DNA of 64,000 bases from contig NZ_CP108070.1 in the NCBI RefSeq assembly GCF_036178845.1, positions 10,354,001-10,418,000 on the forward strand. The letters run 5' to 3'. The position numbers and the translations under genes are program-made. Source of the DNA: Streptomyces sp. NBC_00271 (GTDB taxonomy: Bacteria > Actinomycetota > Actinomycetes > Streptomycetales > Streptomycetaceae). This document shows, piece after piece, positions 16,134 to 25,418 of the stretch (its first letter is position 1; every line of letters begins with the position of its first letter). Under the pieces are notes generated by a model, which did not search any database, was not told the DNA's origin, and saw only the letters and a program-made list of their open reading frames with translations.

Positions 16134-18602
16134 TCACGTCGTGGGCTGGGTGGTCAGCGACTGCTCGGCCCAGATGACCTTCCCCTCGGGGGTGTAGCGG
16201 GTGCCCCAGCGCCGGGTGTACTGGGAGATCAGGAACAGCCCGCGGCCTCCCTCGTCGGTGGTCTTCGGGTGCCGCAGATGAGGGGCGGTCGCGGCGCCGT
16301 CGGAGACCTCGCAGATCAGCGCCCGCTCGGTGATCAGACGCAGCCGGATCGGCCCCGAGGCGTACCGGATCGCGTTGGTGACGAGCTCACTCACGACCAG
16401 CTCGGTGGTGAAGGCCAGCTCGTCGAGGCCCCACGCGCTCAGCTGCTGCGTCGCCACCTTCCTGGCCTCGGCGACCATGGCCGGATCCGTGGACAGGTCC
16501 CAGGTCGCGACCTGCTCGGCGTCGAGCCGGCGGGTGCGCGCCATCAGCAGCGCCACGTCGTCGTACGGCCGCGACGGCACGAGATCGTCCACGATCGTGC
16601 GGCACATGCCGTCCAACGGCTGACGGTGCGAGGCCAACGCGCCCCGCAGTCGCTCCCGGCCCGCGTCCGGATCCCGTCCCGTGCGGGGCGTGGCGATCAG
16701 CCCGTCGGTGTGCAGGGCGAGCACACTGCCTTCCTCCAGGGTGAGCTCGACGGATTCGAAGGGCAGTCCGGCGACACCCAGCGCGGGACCGCGGGGAAGG
16801 TCCGCGAACGTGACGGTGCCGTCGGGGGCGATGACCGCGGGTGCGGGATGTCCCGCGCCCGCCATCGCACACCGCCCGCTCACCGGGTCGTACACGACGT
16901 ACAGACAGCTGGCTCCCACGGCCTGCATCCCGCTGGTGAGGGTGTCCGCGCCGCTGCCCTCCTCCCGGGCGGCCCGGCTGACCAGGTCGTCCAGGTGCGC
17001 GAGCACCTCTTCGGGCGACAGGTCCAGATCGGCGAGGGTCTGTACGGCGGCCCGCAGCCGCCCCATGGCGGCGGCGCCGTCGATGCCGTGACCGGTCACC
17101 TCGCCCACGACCAGCGCCACCCGGGCCCCGGACAGCGGAATGACGTCGAACCAGTCCCCGGCGAGGCCCGTCAGCTCGTCCGCGGGCCGGTAGCAGGCCG
17201 AGACCTCCACCGCGTTCTGCTCGGGGAAGCGGTGCGGGAGCAGATTGCGCTGGAGAACGAGCGCCGCGTCGCGCTCACGGGTGTAACGACGGGCGTTGTC
17301 CAGGCACAGCGCCGCCCTGCCGACGAACTCCTCCGCCAGGCTCAGATCGTCCTCGTCGAAGGGGTCCTCGCGGTCGCGCCGGAAGAACGTGGTGATTCCC
17401 AGGGTGACGCCACGGGCCCGGACGGGCACGATCATCGCGCTGTGCAGCCCGAGGTCGAGGAAGGAGGCGGCCGGGCCCTCGCGGGCGCTCGTGCTCCACT
17501 TCCTGGCCTGTGGATCGAGCCGCGCCTCACGCCAGGACCGGCCCTCGGCCAGAGCGCGCACCGGGGGAGAGGTCGCCTGGTAGGTCGCGGCCTCGCCCAC
17601 CTCGACGGCGGTTTCCGGGATACCGGCGCGGACCGACTGCTGTCCGGCACGCCGCAGTGACACCACGTCCGAGTCGCTCAGCCGGCCGGGCACCGGCTCG
17701 GCTCCCCTGAGCACGGACTCCAGCAGGTCCACGGTGACGAAGTCGGCCAGCCCCGGTACGGCGACATCGGCCAGCTCCTGCGCGGTGTGCAGGACGTCCA
17801 GACTGCGACCGATGTGCTCGCCGGCCCGGTCGAGCAGCGCCAGCCGCCGTCGCGCACGGTAGCGATCGGTGACGTCGACGACGGTGTAGTAGACCCCGAT
17901 CGGGTGGCCGTGGTCGTCCTCCAGCCGGATGAACGACAGGGAGTGCGCGGACTCGCGATGCGGCGCGGACTGTATGCGGCCCACGTGCTCGTACCCGACG
18001 ACCGGCCGGCCGCTCTCCAGCACCCGGCGCATCTGCGCCTCGAGCGTCTCGGCGTCCAGGCCCGGCTGGATGTCGCCGAGCCTGCGCCCCAGCCGCCGGT
18101 GTGGCGGGCCCCCGCCGAACTGCTCCAGCGCGGCGTTCGACCACACATAGCGCAGGTCCGTGTCCACGATGGCGATGCCCACCGGCGAGCGGGCGTTCAT
18201 CCGCTCCAGCACCGACCGGCTCATGCTCCAGCCGGGGCCACCGGCCAGATCGGCGAGCAGCACCACCCAGCGCGTCGGCCCGCCGCGCTCGCGTATCGGG
18301 ACGGCCCGGACCATCACCCGGACCGCGTGCCCGTCCCGGTGCAGCGCGGACAGCAGTCCCGCCCAGCCGCCGCCGTCGCGGCACCGCGCCGAAAGGTCGG
18401 GGATCCGCGCCGCGTCCTCCGGAAGCAGCAGGTCGGCGGCGCGGCGGCCCAGGACCTCGGAGGGCGCGTACCCCAGCAGGCGCTCGGCGTCCGCGGTCCA
18501 GCTGGTCACCGTCATCCGGGCGTCGAGCAGCAGCGGCGCGGCGTCCGCCATGTCGAAACGCCGGCGGGCGGCCGACACGTCTCGTTCCTCGCTCGCAGCC
18601 AC
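16134..18602 (-). CDS. PAS-PAS-GAF-SpoIIE phosphatase-HATPase multidomain regulator
   Basis: An 822-residue cytoplasmic signalling protein. Order: PAS (~15-115, VTSWTADAERLLGYAPSEVL), second PAS with PAC (~130-250), GAF (~260-440, SAMIVPVRARGVTLGITTFF), PP2C/SpoIIE phosphatase (~450-680, LAGDWFDVIPLSGARVALVV; YDDVALLMAR) and a C-terminal RsbW-type HATPase (~690-815, FTTELVVSELVTNAIRYASG; GRGLFLISQYTRRWG). Such proteins phosphorylate or dephosphorylate anti-sigma-factor antagonists. In the phosphatase motif usually read as GDV.GHG this one has GEVTGHG, replacing a metal-ligand Asp by Glu. No sigma-factor gene is nearby. Confidence 0.9.
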   Translation of the reverse strand: MAASEERDVSAARRRFDMADAAPLLLDARMTVTSWTADAERLLGYAPSEVLGRRAADLLLPEDAARIPDLSARCRDGGGWAGLLSALHRDGHAVRVMVRAVPIRERGGPTRWVVLLADLAGGPGWSMSRSVLERMNARSPVGIAIVDTDLRYVWSNAALEQFGGGPPHRRLGRRLGDIQPGLDAETLEAQMRRVLESGRPVVGYEHVGRIQSAPHRESAHSLSFIRLEDDHGHPIGVYYTVVDVTDRYRARRRLALLDRAGEHIGRSLDVLHTAQELADVAVPGLADFVTVDLLESVLRGAEPVPGRLSDSDVVSLRRAGQQSVRAGIPETAVEVGEAATYQATSPPVRALAEGRSWREARLDPQARKWSTSAREGPAASFLDLGLHSAMIVPVRARGVTLGITTFFRRDREDPFDEDDLSLAEEFVGRAALCLDNARRYTRERDAALVLQRNLLPHRFPEQNAVEVSACYRPADELTGLAGDWFDVIPLSGARVALVVGEVTGHGIDGAAAMGRLRAAVQTLADLDLSPEEVLAHLDDLVSRAAREEGSGADTLTSGMQAVGASCLYVVYDPVSGRCAMAGAGHPAPAVIAPDGTVTFADLPRGPALGVAGLPFESVELTLEEGSVLALHTDGLIATPRTGRDPDAGRERLRGALASHRQPLDGMCRTIVDDLVPSRPYDDVALLMARTRRLDAEQVATWDLSTDPAMVAEARKVATQQLSAWGLDELAFTTELVVSELVTNAIRYASGPIRLRLITERALICEVSDGAATAPHLRHPKTTDEGGRGLFLISQYTRRWGTRYTPEGKVIWAEQSLTTQPTT

Positions 18603-18771
18603 GGCGACCCTCTCCGCTCCCCGAAGGTGGTCCTACCCGCTATTTGCCCATTCTTCACGTTGTACGACCACGTGGGCTCGGGTGCCTGGGGCGCCGTTGA
18701 ACCCCGGGGCCGCCGGCCGCGTATCACTCCACGGGGATGGCGTGAAACCGCGCGCATGGAAGGAGAGCAGT

Positions 18772-19530
18772 GTGCCGACACCGCCCGAACCAGGGCAGCC
18801 CGGGGGGCGACGGGCGATCGAACCCACCTATGTTCAGCGGCGCCGCCGGACGGAGGCACTCGCGCAACTTCTGAAGGAGGTGCGGGAGGAGCAGCACGGT
18901 CCCGACTCGGACGAGAACTACGAGGTCATCGCCGTACCGGTCGCGACGGTCGCCGTGACGCCGCCGGTGGCCGAGGACGCGACCGAGGAACTGCCACCCG
19001 TCCTGGTGGGCGAGGACTACACCCGGGGCGGGCGACCGGTGGGGGCTCGCGGGCCCTCCTCCGCTCCCGGCGTCCACCGCGAGCGCGGGCCCGCGGGCGA
19101 GCGGACGGCCGGGTGGGGTGCGGGGCACCGCCGCGCGGCGGTCGTCATCGGGGTCACGGGGGCGGCCCTCGTCGGCTTCGCCCTCGCGCTCCTGCTGCCC
19201 GGCGGTGAGCAGGAGGCCGGCGCACAGGCCGGGCGGGCCCCGACCGGCGCGCCCACGACGGCCGCCGCCCAGGTACCGTCCGCGAGCGCCGACCCGGACG
19301 GTGCGGGCACCCTCCGCGAGGGGGACAGCGGCCCCGCGGTCAAGGACCTGCAGCAACGGCTGCTCCGGATCCCGAACGTCTACGACCACGGCTCCACGAA
19401 CGGCACCTACGACGCCACGCTCACGGCCGCGGTCGCGCGCTTCCAGCTCTGGTACGGGATCAGGGGCGACGAGACGGGCGTCTACGGCAACGACACCCGC
19501 GCCGACCTCGAATCCCGTACGACGCTGTGA
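18772..19530 (+). CDS. Membrane-anchored peptidoglycan-binding domain protein
   Basis: A 252-residue single-pass protein. A basic, Glu-rich cytoplasmic N-terminus (~1-120) is followed by a transmembrane helix at ~126-146 (AAVVIGVTGAALVGFALALL), a Ala/Thr/Pro-rich external linker, and a PG_binding_1 domain at the end (LREGDSGPAVKDLQQRLLRI; GTYDATLTAAVARFQLWYGI). It should tie the membrane to the cell wall. The GTG at 18772 is chosen because AAGGAGA lies 6-12 nt upstream; the upstream open frame is GC artefact. It is divergent from the SpoIIE-type gene (start 18602). Confidence 0.85.
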   Translation: MPTPPEPGQPGGRRAIEPTYVQRRRRTEALAQLLKEVREEQHGPDSDENYEVIAVPVATVAVTPPVAEDATEELPPVLVGEDYTRGGRPVGARGPSSAPGVHRERGPAGERTAGWGAGHRRAAVVIGVTGAALVGFALALLLPGGEQEAGAQAGRAPTGAPTTAAAQVPSASADPDGAGTLREGDSGPAVKDLQQRLLRIPNVYDHGSTNGTYDATLTAAVARFQLWYGIRGDETGVYGNDTRADLESRTTL

Positions 19531-19591
19531 CCCCGTACGGCTCTACGGCTCTACGGCTGTCGAACGGGTGCCGAGCGCGCCGCCAGGACCG

Positions 19592-20446
19592 TCAGGTGGC
19601 CGCGGACGACCGGGTGAACTCCCTTATCGCCCGGGCGAGTTCCGTCGGCCGGTCCAGCGGGACGAGCGTGTAGCTGTCGTCGATCTCGACCAGCAGCCCC
19701 CGCGGGAGCAGCGCGGCGAGGCGTCGGCCGTGCTCGGGCGGCATCACGCGGTCGCCGCGCGCCCAGACGACAAGGGCGGGGCGGTCGAAGCGCGGCAGTC
19801 GTTCGGCCGCGGCGAGCAGCAGACCGGTGTCCGCCGCCGCCGCGCGCAGTGTGCGCACGGCGTCGCGGCGGATCTCCGGCCGTTCGAGGACCGGCCTGAT
19901 CCACCGAGCGGTGGCGGCGTCCCCCCGGAGCGTCAGCCACCCGAAGGCGACCGGCATGCGGCGCAGCGGCCGCAGCCGCATCTGCTGCATGAACATCCCG
20001 AACAGCCGAGGTGGGAGCCTGCCGCTGAGGACGAGCGTCCGGCCCGTCAGCCCGGGCGGGAAGTTGTCGAAGGCGTCGCACGACACGAGCACCACCCCCG
20101 CCACCCGTGCCGCACCGTCGACCATCATGAGCTGGACGAGCGCACCGCCGGTGTCATTGCCGACCAGGACGACGTCCCGCAGATCGAGGCGGTCGAGGAA
20201 CTCCGCGACCAGCCGGGCCACCCCGGGCAGCGACAGGTCGGCGTCGGCCCGCATGCCGTGCCGATGCGCCCCGAGCGGCAGGGTCGGCGCCACGCACCGG
20301 TGGTCGGCGGCGAGCTCGGTGATCGTCCGGTCCCACAGCGAGGCGTCCATCATCAGCCCATGCAGCAGCACCAGCACCGGACCGTCGCCACCCGTGTCCC
20401 GGTACGCGACCGTCCCCGCCGACAGCTCGATCTCCCCCGTCGTCAT
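19592..20446 (-). CDS. Alpha/beta hydrolase with aspartate nucleophile position
   Basis: A 284-residue alpha/beta hydrolase. The oxyanion loop is VLLHGLMMDASLWD. The nucleophile elbow is VGNDTGGALVQ, with Asp instead of Ser, as in haloalkane dehalogenases and epoxide hydrolases. The acid is in VVWARGDRVMPPEHG. Where the catalytic His is expected the sequence reads EIDDSYTLVPLDRPTELARA with no His, so hydrolysis of the ester intermediate may be impaired or use another residue. Its ATG overlaps the stop of the upstream hydrolase by 4 bp (ATGA), so the two are translationally coupled. Substrate unknown. Confidence 0.85.
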   Translation of the reverse strand: MTTGEIELSAGTVAYRDTGGDGPVLVLLHGLMMDASLWDRTITELAADHRCVAPTLPLGAHRHGMRADADLSLPGVARLVAEFLDRLDLRDVVLVGNDTGGALVQLMMVDGAARVAGVVLVSCDAFDNFPPGLTGRTLVLSGRLPPRLFGMFMQQMRLRPLRRMPVAFGWLTLRGDAATARWIRPVLERPEIRRDAVRTLRAAAADTGLLLAAAERLPRFDRPALVVWARGDRVMPPEHGRRLAALLPRGLLVEIDDSYTLVPLDRPTELARAIREFTRSSAAT

Positions 20447-21396
20447 CCGCGCTCCACGGAGGCGACGGAGGTCACCGGGGAATCGAGCACATGCCGGCGC
20501 AGAAACGACAACTCGGCGTCGACCGCCCGTTCGTGCGCGTCCAGGAACGGCGCGTAGTGCCCGCCGGGCAACCACACCAGCTCCGCGCGGGGCGCCCGCC
20601 GCGTCGCGCGCACGGCCGCCGTGGGCGAGGCGGACTGGTCCTGCTCGCATACGACGACGAGCAGCGGACACCGTACGCGGGAGGCGTCACGGCCGGGACG
20701 GTGGAACCCGAGGCCGAGCGCCGAGCGGGCCGCGACCTCCTGCCGCCAGTCCGCATACCGGTCGCCGGGATTGAGCGCGCGTGGGGCGTCGGCCGTGTCC
20801 GGCGTGGTGAGGACGGCGACGGTGCCGGGCTCGCCGCCGAGTGGCACCAGCAGGGGCGGACGGCCGAGGAGGCCGCCGGCCGCGTCGAGGACGCCCCTGC
20901 CGAGCAGGCGCAGCAGGGCGAGTGGTTTCTGGTGGCACGCCGCGAGCCGAGCGGCGGCCGGACCCCCGACGTTCGGCGTCTGGGCGATCACCGCGGCGAG
21001 GTGCGGGGTGCGCGCCGCGAGCCGGAGGAGGTGACCGGCGGATGCGGAAAACCCCCAGACCGCCAGCCTGCTCCGATCGACTCCCGGTAGGGTCGCGGCG
21101 AACTCGACGGCGGCTCGCCAGTCCGCCAACTGTCCGCCGGCCGAGGCGACTTGGCGCGGGCGACCGCCGCTCTCACCGAATCCGCGATAGTCGAAGGCCA
21201 GCACGCCGAACCCGGCGTCGTGGAAGCGCCGAGCGAACAGGTCGGTGCCTGGTTCCTTCGTCACGGCGAACCCGCCCGCCATGATCACACAGGAGCCGTC
21301 GCTCCCCGGATAGTGCCAGGCGGCGCACTCGCTGCCGCCACTGCTGAAACGGACCTTCTCCCGCTCTCCGGACACCGGATCGGTCACGTCGTTCAT
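20443..21396 (-). CDS. Alpha/beta hydrolase (serine type)
   Basis: A 317-residue cytoplasmic hydrolase resembling dienelactone hydrolase/peptidase-like actinobacterial proteins. The nucleophile elbow is VWGFSASAGHLLRLA (GFSAS), the acid lies in VVVCEQDQSASP and the His in LPGGHYAPFLDAHERAVD. An early motif, AFDYRGFGESGGRPRQVAS, is typical of the family. It is first in a two-gene operon and is coupled by ATGA to the Asp-type hydrolase. Both likely act on one small-molecule substrate. The 300 bp upstream (21397-21697) hold the divergent promoters and nothing else visible. Confidence 0.85.
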   Translation of the reverse strand: MNDVTDPVSGEREKVRFSSGGSECAAWHYPGSDGSCVIMAGGFAVTKEPGTDLFARRFHDAGFGVLAFDYRGFGESGGRPRQVASAGGQLADWRAAVEFAATLPGVDRSRLAVWGFSASAGHLLRLAARTPHLAAVIAQTPNVGGPAAARLAACHQKPLALLRLLGRGVLDAAGGLLGRPPLLVPLGGEPGTVAVLTTPDTADAPRALNPGDRYADWRQEVAARSALGLGFHRPGRDASRVRCPLLVVVCEQDQSASPTAAVRATRRAPRAELVWLPGGHYAPFLDAHERAVDAELSFLRRHVLDSPVTSVASVERG

Positions 21397-21697
21397 AAGA
21401 GCCTCCTGTCATAAGGGCCTCCCGCGCGTCTTAAGGGCCTCCCGCGCGCGTCTGCCGCGTCTTTGCCGAGCGTCCGCATCCAAGAGGGTTGATGAGGACC
21501 CCGGTGTGACATCGCCGCGAGGGGCGTGCCGGCCACACCGGACCGAACGCTCAACTCCCGCGCCGGACAAGGCCCCCAGGGCCGATCCACCTGAGCGCGC
21601 CAGCCGTCGCGAGCCGGCCGCACAGAGATGAGCGTCCAGGCTTGGGGGCCAGCGAAACCCGGCGCCACGGTAGGGAGAGCCATGCGAACATCAGCGG

Positions 21698-22420
21698 GTG
21701 ACCGACGATGAGGAGCTGTTCGCCGCCGACCTGATCGGTAAGCGGCTGCTGCGGGTGACCACGGCTTGGCACCACTATGCCGATGGCGAGCCGTCGCTGC
21801 TGCATCTGTGGCTCCATCTCGAAGGGCTCGGCCCGGTCCACTTCCACACACCCGGTACCGGCCTGTCGCTGACGATCGACCAGCCGCACGAGCCGTACCC
21901 GATGGAGCAGTACGGCAGCATCGTGGTCGTCGAGGATCCACCTGGCCTGTCGGTGACCCGGTTCATCGGCGAGCCGGTCCGCTCGGTCCGAGAGATCAGC
22001 TATCGGGACGCACGCGTCGACTTCGGGGCCGGACTCACGCTCCAGTTCCCCGGCGGGAGCATCCGCCTCCTCGCCCTCGACGACGAGCTCGTCCTCGCCC
22101 ACGACCAGCACCTGGGCCCTGTCGAGAGCCACTTGCACGAAGACGTGACCCTCGCCCGGGTGGTGCAGACCAGCGGCGGCTTCCCGTCGCAGTGGGACGC
22201 GTGGACGACCGGCGGCCAGTACCTGTATCTGCGGTACCGGCACGGGGAGGGGACCGTCGAGCAGCATCCGAGCGAGGACACCGACACATGGGACGGTGAG
22301 GATTCCAGGCTGTGGACGAAGTGGGACGACGGGTCCGACGGCGGCCACATCGAACTCACCCATTTCCTCACCCTGGCCGGCCTACGTCTGGCCTCCACCG
22401 CCGAGATCTCTCCCGGATGA
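21698..22420 (+). CDS. Hypothetical protein
   Basis: A 240-residue acidic, soluble, Trp- and His-rich protein with a GTG start. I do not recognise the family. Features visible: LLRVTTAWHHYADGEPSLLH, SLTIDQPHEPYPMEQYGSIV, ARVDFGAGLTLQFPGGSIRL and an acidic C-terminus (GEDSRLWTKWDDGSDGGHIE). The beta-strand-rich, acidic make-up is reminiscent of polymorphic-toxin immunity proteins, but no toxin gene is adjacent and this is only an impression. The next gene on the same strand starts 48 bp later and is also hypothetical. Confidence 0.65.
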   Translation: MTDDEELFAADLIGKRLLRVTTAWHHYADGEPSLLHLWLHLEGLGPVHFHTPGTGLSLTIDQPHEPYPMEQYGSIVVVEDPPGLSVTRFIGEPVRSVREISYRDARVDFGAGLTLQFPGGSIRLLALDDELVLAHDQHLGPVESHLHEDVTLARVVQTSGGFPSQWDAWTTGGQYLYLRYRHGEGTVEQHPSEDTDTWDGEDSRLWTKWDDGSDGGHIELTHFLTLAGLRLASTAEISPG

Positions 22421-22468
22421 TGACGCGGTGCCGAGCATCAGAGGCAACCAGGTGATGGAGGGGTGGGA

Positions 22469-23134
22469 ATGGCACTGGAGATGATCCCGGACAGGCCAGG
22501 TCGGGAGGCGGTGTTCGAGCCGCTCCTTGATGAGCTGTTGGCGCAGTTCAGTCCGGACTGGGTCATGCCGGAGCGGATGGTGGAGGCGCATCAGCATCAT
22601 CGTTGCGAGGTGAAGCGCTGGGAGATCGGCCGAGCGGCCGAGGCGGATCCAGACCTCACCCGCCGGCATGCGGACCTCCTTGTGCACGCCGCCATGCACG
22701 ATCAGTGCCGGAGCGGCATCAACCAGCTCGTTCGGCCGCTGGTGAACGTCCTCGGATACCGCTGGGTACAGGAGGAGATCATTCGGTACGTGCGTACCGG
22801 CTCGGGGGCAGAGAAGGTCGGCGCGACCATGGCCTGGTACTTCGCCCGCCCTCCCATCAAGTACGTGTCGTGGGAGGAACGTATCCCCACCTCGGAGAGC
22901 AAGGAAGCGGTGGAGGCCCTGTCGGATCTCCGTGACTGCTACCGCGATGCGGTCCTGGCCGCCTTCCTGTCCTGCGAGGACCCGGGAGTCCGCCAGGACC
23001 TCTCGCTGTGGGTGTCTCTCGATCCGTCCGTCTACCCGGACGACCTGCAGATCGCCCAGAAGCGGGCCAAGGACATCATCCTGGCCGATCCCGAGCACTA
23101 CCGCTGGCTGCTCCAACGCTCTGGCCATGGGTGA
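22469..23134 (+). CDS. Hypothetical protein
   Basis: A 221-residue, helix-rich cytoplasmic protein. GGAGGGG sits 6-12 nt upstream of the ATG at 22469, which is preferred over the GTG at 22463. Segments such as HADLLVHAAMHDQCRSGINQ, LVNVLGYRWVQEEIIRYV and SDLRDCYRDAVLAAFLSCED suggest a repeat-like helical scaffold, as in HEAT-type proteins. No catalytic motif is seen. It follows another hypothetical gene by 48 bp and could form an operon with it. Confidence 0.65.
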   Translation: MALEMIPDRPGREAVFEPLLDELLAQFSPDWVMPERMVEAHQHHRCEVKRWEIGRAAEADPDLTRRHADLLVHAAMHDQCRSGINQLVRPLVNVLGYRWVQEEIIRYVRTGSGAEKVGATMAWYFARPPIKYVSWEERIPTSESKEAVEALSDLRDCYRDAVLAAFLSCEDPGVRQDLSLWVSLDPSVYPDDLQIAQKRAKDIILADPEHYRWLLQRSGHG

Positions 23135-23234
23135 CGGCCCGCTCCCCGCCACGGACGATGACAGGGAGTTGGAGTGGGGAGTCCGGGGCGATACAGGGAT
23201 GCGATGCTCCGCCGCCCAGCCGCATACTCACGGC

Positions 23235-23525
23235 ATGACCACCCTGTCCGCCGCGCATCGGTTCCGGGATCCGCGGAGCACGACGTACGACTTCATCGGC
23301 TCGATCCTCGTGCGCTGCCCCAACTGCGCAAAGGTCGCGCACGTCGTGCCGGCACCCGCGGGTGCCGGAGACGCGAGAGCGACACTGTTCACGCCCAGGC
23401 GTCTTGTCTGCCGCGACTGCGGGCTGTCACGGGTCTCGACCGCCAGTCGCGTCTCGTTCAGCCGGGGCACGGCTCAACCCGCGACGGCCCCGTACTTCGG
23501 CACGCCACTCTGGGTGGGACTCTGA
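23235..23525 (+). pseudogene. Zinc-ribbon protein, C-terminally truncated
   Basis: Ninety-six residues remain of an actinobacterial zinc-ribbon family. CPNCAKVAHVVP and LVCRDCGLSRVS provide two CXXC knuckles. The end, ATAPYFGTPLWVGL, stops exactly at the 'dPyFG.pLWL' motif after which full-length relatives continue for ~60-100 residues. The stop is thus premature. It may still fold around its zinc site. Start at 23235 is chosen at MTTLSAAHRFRDP; frames upstream overlap the preceding gene. Confidence 0.5.
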
Positions 23526-23584
23526 CCGCCGTTCTCGGGCGACGGGGGTGCCGGTGGCGAGTGCCGACCGGAGAGAATCAGGAC

Positions 23585-24184
23585 GTGACCGCTCCGCAAG
23601 AGATCTCCCGCGCTTCCCTGCTCCGCCAGGGCTTCGTCCTCGAATACACCACGCTGGCCTGGAACGTCATCGGCATCGTGGTGCTTGCCGTCGCGGCGGT
23701 CTCCGCCCGTTCGGTGGCGCTGGCCGGGTTCGGACTGGACTCCCTGATCGAGATCGGCGCCTCGACGGTAGTGATCTGGGAGCTGTCGGGCACCGGTGAA
23801 GCGCGTCAGAAACGCGCGCTGCGGCTGATCGGCGTCGGATTCGCGGCGCTCGCGGTCTACTTGCTGGTGCAGTCCACCTGGGTGCTGGCCGCCGGTTTTC
23901 ACCCGCGCCATTCGCCGCTGGGCATCGGGTGGACCGCGGTCACCGCCGTCGTGATGTTCGCCCTCGCCGCGGGCAAGGCCCGCACCGGCGCCGCCCTGGA
24001 CAACCCGGTGCTCAAGACCGAGGGCCGCGTCACACTGATCGACGGCCTGCTGGCCGCCGCGGTCCTGCTCGGCCTGGCCCTGAACACCGCCGTCGGCTGG
24101 TGGTGGGCCGACCCGGCGGCCGGCTACGTGCTGGTCTACTACGCGGTCCGCGAGGTCCGCGAAATCTTCACCGGCGGCCACTGA
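23585..24184 (+). CDS. Cation diffusion-type membrane transporter
   Basis: A 199-residue polytopic protein with about five hydrophobic helices. It fits the 'cation transporter' branch related to CDF proteins: SRASLLRQGFVLEYTTLAWN, VALAGFGLDSLIEIGASTVV (CDF-like helix with Asp and Glu), the basic loop EARQKRALRLIGVGFAALAV, and TEGRVTLIDGLLAAAVLLGL with a second acidic site. It lacks the C-terminal cytoplasmic domain of full CDF exporters, as is normal for this short group. The GTG at 23585 is preceded by GAGAATCAGGA. Metal specificity is unknown. It converges on the nitroreductase gene. Confidence 0.75.
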   Translation: MTAPQEISRASLLRQGFVLEYTTLAWNVIGIVVLAVAAVSARSVALAGFGLDSLIEIGASTVVIWELSGTGEARQKRALRLIGVGFAALAVYLLVQSTWVLAAGFHPRHSPLGIGWTAVTAVVMFALAAGKARTGAALDNPVLKTEGRVTLIDGLLAAAVLLGLALNTAVGWWWADPAAGYVLVYYAVREVREIFTGGH

Positions 24185-24223
24185 CTGACGACCCGTCTGT
24201 CGTGAGGATCACCGGTCAGCGGG

Positions 24224-24889
24224 TCATGCTCCGATGAAGCTCACCGTTTCTGCCATGTCCGCCCGCCCGGTCCGCAGCCGTGGCACGCCTTCCTTCTCGA
24301 ACCCCACCGCGACACCGCAGAACAGCACGAGCCCGTCATCGGCTCCAACCACCTCGCTGACAGTCTCGCGGAACATCGTCCACATCACCTGGGGGCAGCT
24401 GTGCAACCCTTCCGCCCTCAGCAACAGCATGACCGTCTGCAAGTACATCCCCGCGTCCCCCCACTGTCCGGGCCCCATCGTCCGGTCGAGGTAGCAGAAC
24501 AGTACGACCGGCGCCCCGAACGCGTCCGAGTTCACGGCGGCGATCTTGGTGGGCCTGTCGGGGTCGTCGCGCTTGATTCCCAGCGCTTTGTACCGCTGCG
24601 CAGCCGCGGCGGAGAAACGGTCCAGATACGGTGAGGTCAGTTCGGCCGGGTACATCGGATACTCCCGCTCATCACCCGGGTCTCCCGCCAGCGCCCTGGC
24701 CGTCGCGCGTCTCTTCAGCTCGGCCAAGGGCTCACCGGTCACGACATACACATGCCAAGGCTGGAGATTCCCACTCGACGGAGCCCGCGTCGCTGCTGCC
24801 AGTACTCGTTCAAGTACCTCTTTGGGTATCGGCTTATCGCTGAACGCCCGCACGGCCCTGCGACTGTCCACGGCTTCATACACATCCAC
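24224..24889 (-). CDS. Nitroreductase-family flavoenzyme
   Basis: A ~221-residue FMN-dependent oxidoreductase. Signatures: VDSRRAVRAFSDKPIPKEVL, TRAPSSGNLQPWHVYVVTG (FMN contact), QWGDAGMYLQTVMLLLRAEG, and the C-terminal LVLFCGVAVGFEKEGVPRLR. It reduces nitro compounds, quinones or similar with NAD(P)H; the natural substrate is not evident. The GTG at 24889 has GAGAGGACGAG upstream; a GTG at 24907 would add six residues. It ends 40 bp from the convergent transporter gene. To its right the decayed zone begins. Confidence 0.88.
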   Translation of the reverse strand: MDVYEAVDSRRAVRAFSDKPIPKEVLERVLAAATRAPSSGNLQPWHVYVVTGEPLAELKRRATARALAGDPGDEREYPMYPAELTSPYLDRFSAAAAQRYKALGIKRDDPDRPTKIAAVNSDAFGAPVVLFCYLDRTMGPGQWGDAGMYLQTVMLLLRAEGLHSCPQVMWTMFRETVSEVVGADDGLVLFCGVAVGFEKEGVPRLRTGRADMAETVSFIGA

Positions 24890-25031
24890 GTCTTCTCGTC
24901 CTCTCACTCCATGGCGGGCAGCGAAGACACCTGCATGTGCTGTCCGCTTTAGGGCGTGCAGTCTTTAACTCGTAGCTTTCCGCTCGGTGGCTCGTTGGTC
25001 TGGTATGAGCGGGTTGGAAGGCTAACGGGCT

Positions 25032-25418
25032 GTGCTGGCAGCCAAGTTCGGGGCGATTTTGCCGCACCTCGACGAGCGGCAGCGCCGCTTGTTTATAGGG
25101 GCGGAGGCCCAGGCCCTCGGTCATGGCGGGATCAGAGCGGTCGCCCGTGCCGCCGGTGTCCGTGACGCCACAGTGTCTGCCGGAATGCGGGAACTCGCCT
25201 CCGGAGAAGCCCCGTTGGGACGGGTCCGTCGGCCCGGCGCCGGCCGCAAACGCATCGCCGACCGGAATTCGGCCGTCCGGGAGGCACTCCTCACGCTGGT
25301 CGAGCCCGACGTCCGCGGAGATTCCATGTCGCCGCTGCGCTGGACCACCAAATCCACCCGCAAGCTCGCCGAGCAGCTGTTGCCCGTGTCCTTTTCTCAC
25401 GAGCGAAGTCCCTTGTGA
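25032..25418 (+). mobile_element. ISAzo13-type transposase, N-terminal fragment
   Basis: The frame gives the first ~125 residues of an ISAzo13-family transposase: LAAKFGAILPHLDERQRRLF, GHGGIRAVARAAGVRDATVS, APLGRVRRPGAGRKR, MSPLRWTTKSTRKLAEQLLP. It then runs into unrelated sequence and stops, losing the DDE catalytic part. No terminal inverted repeats were recognised. The following 25419-25759 shows no gene I can support. Confidence 0.7.
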
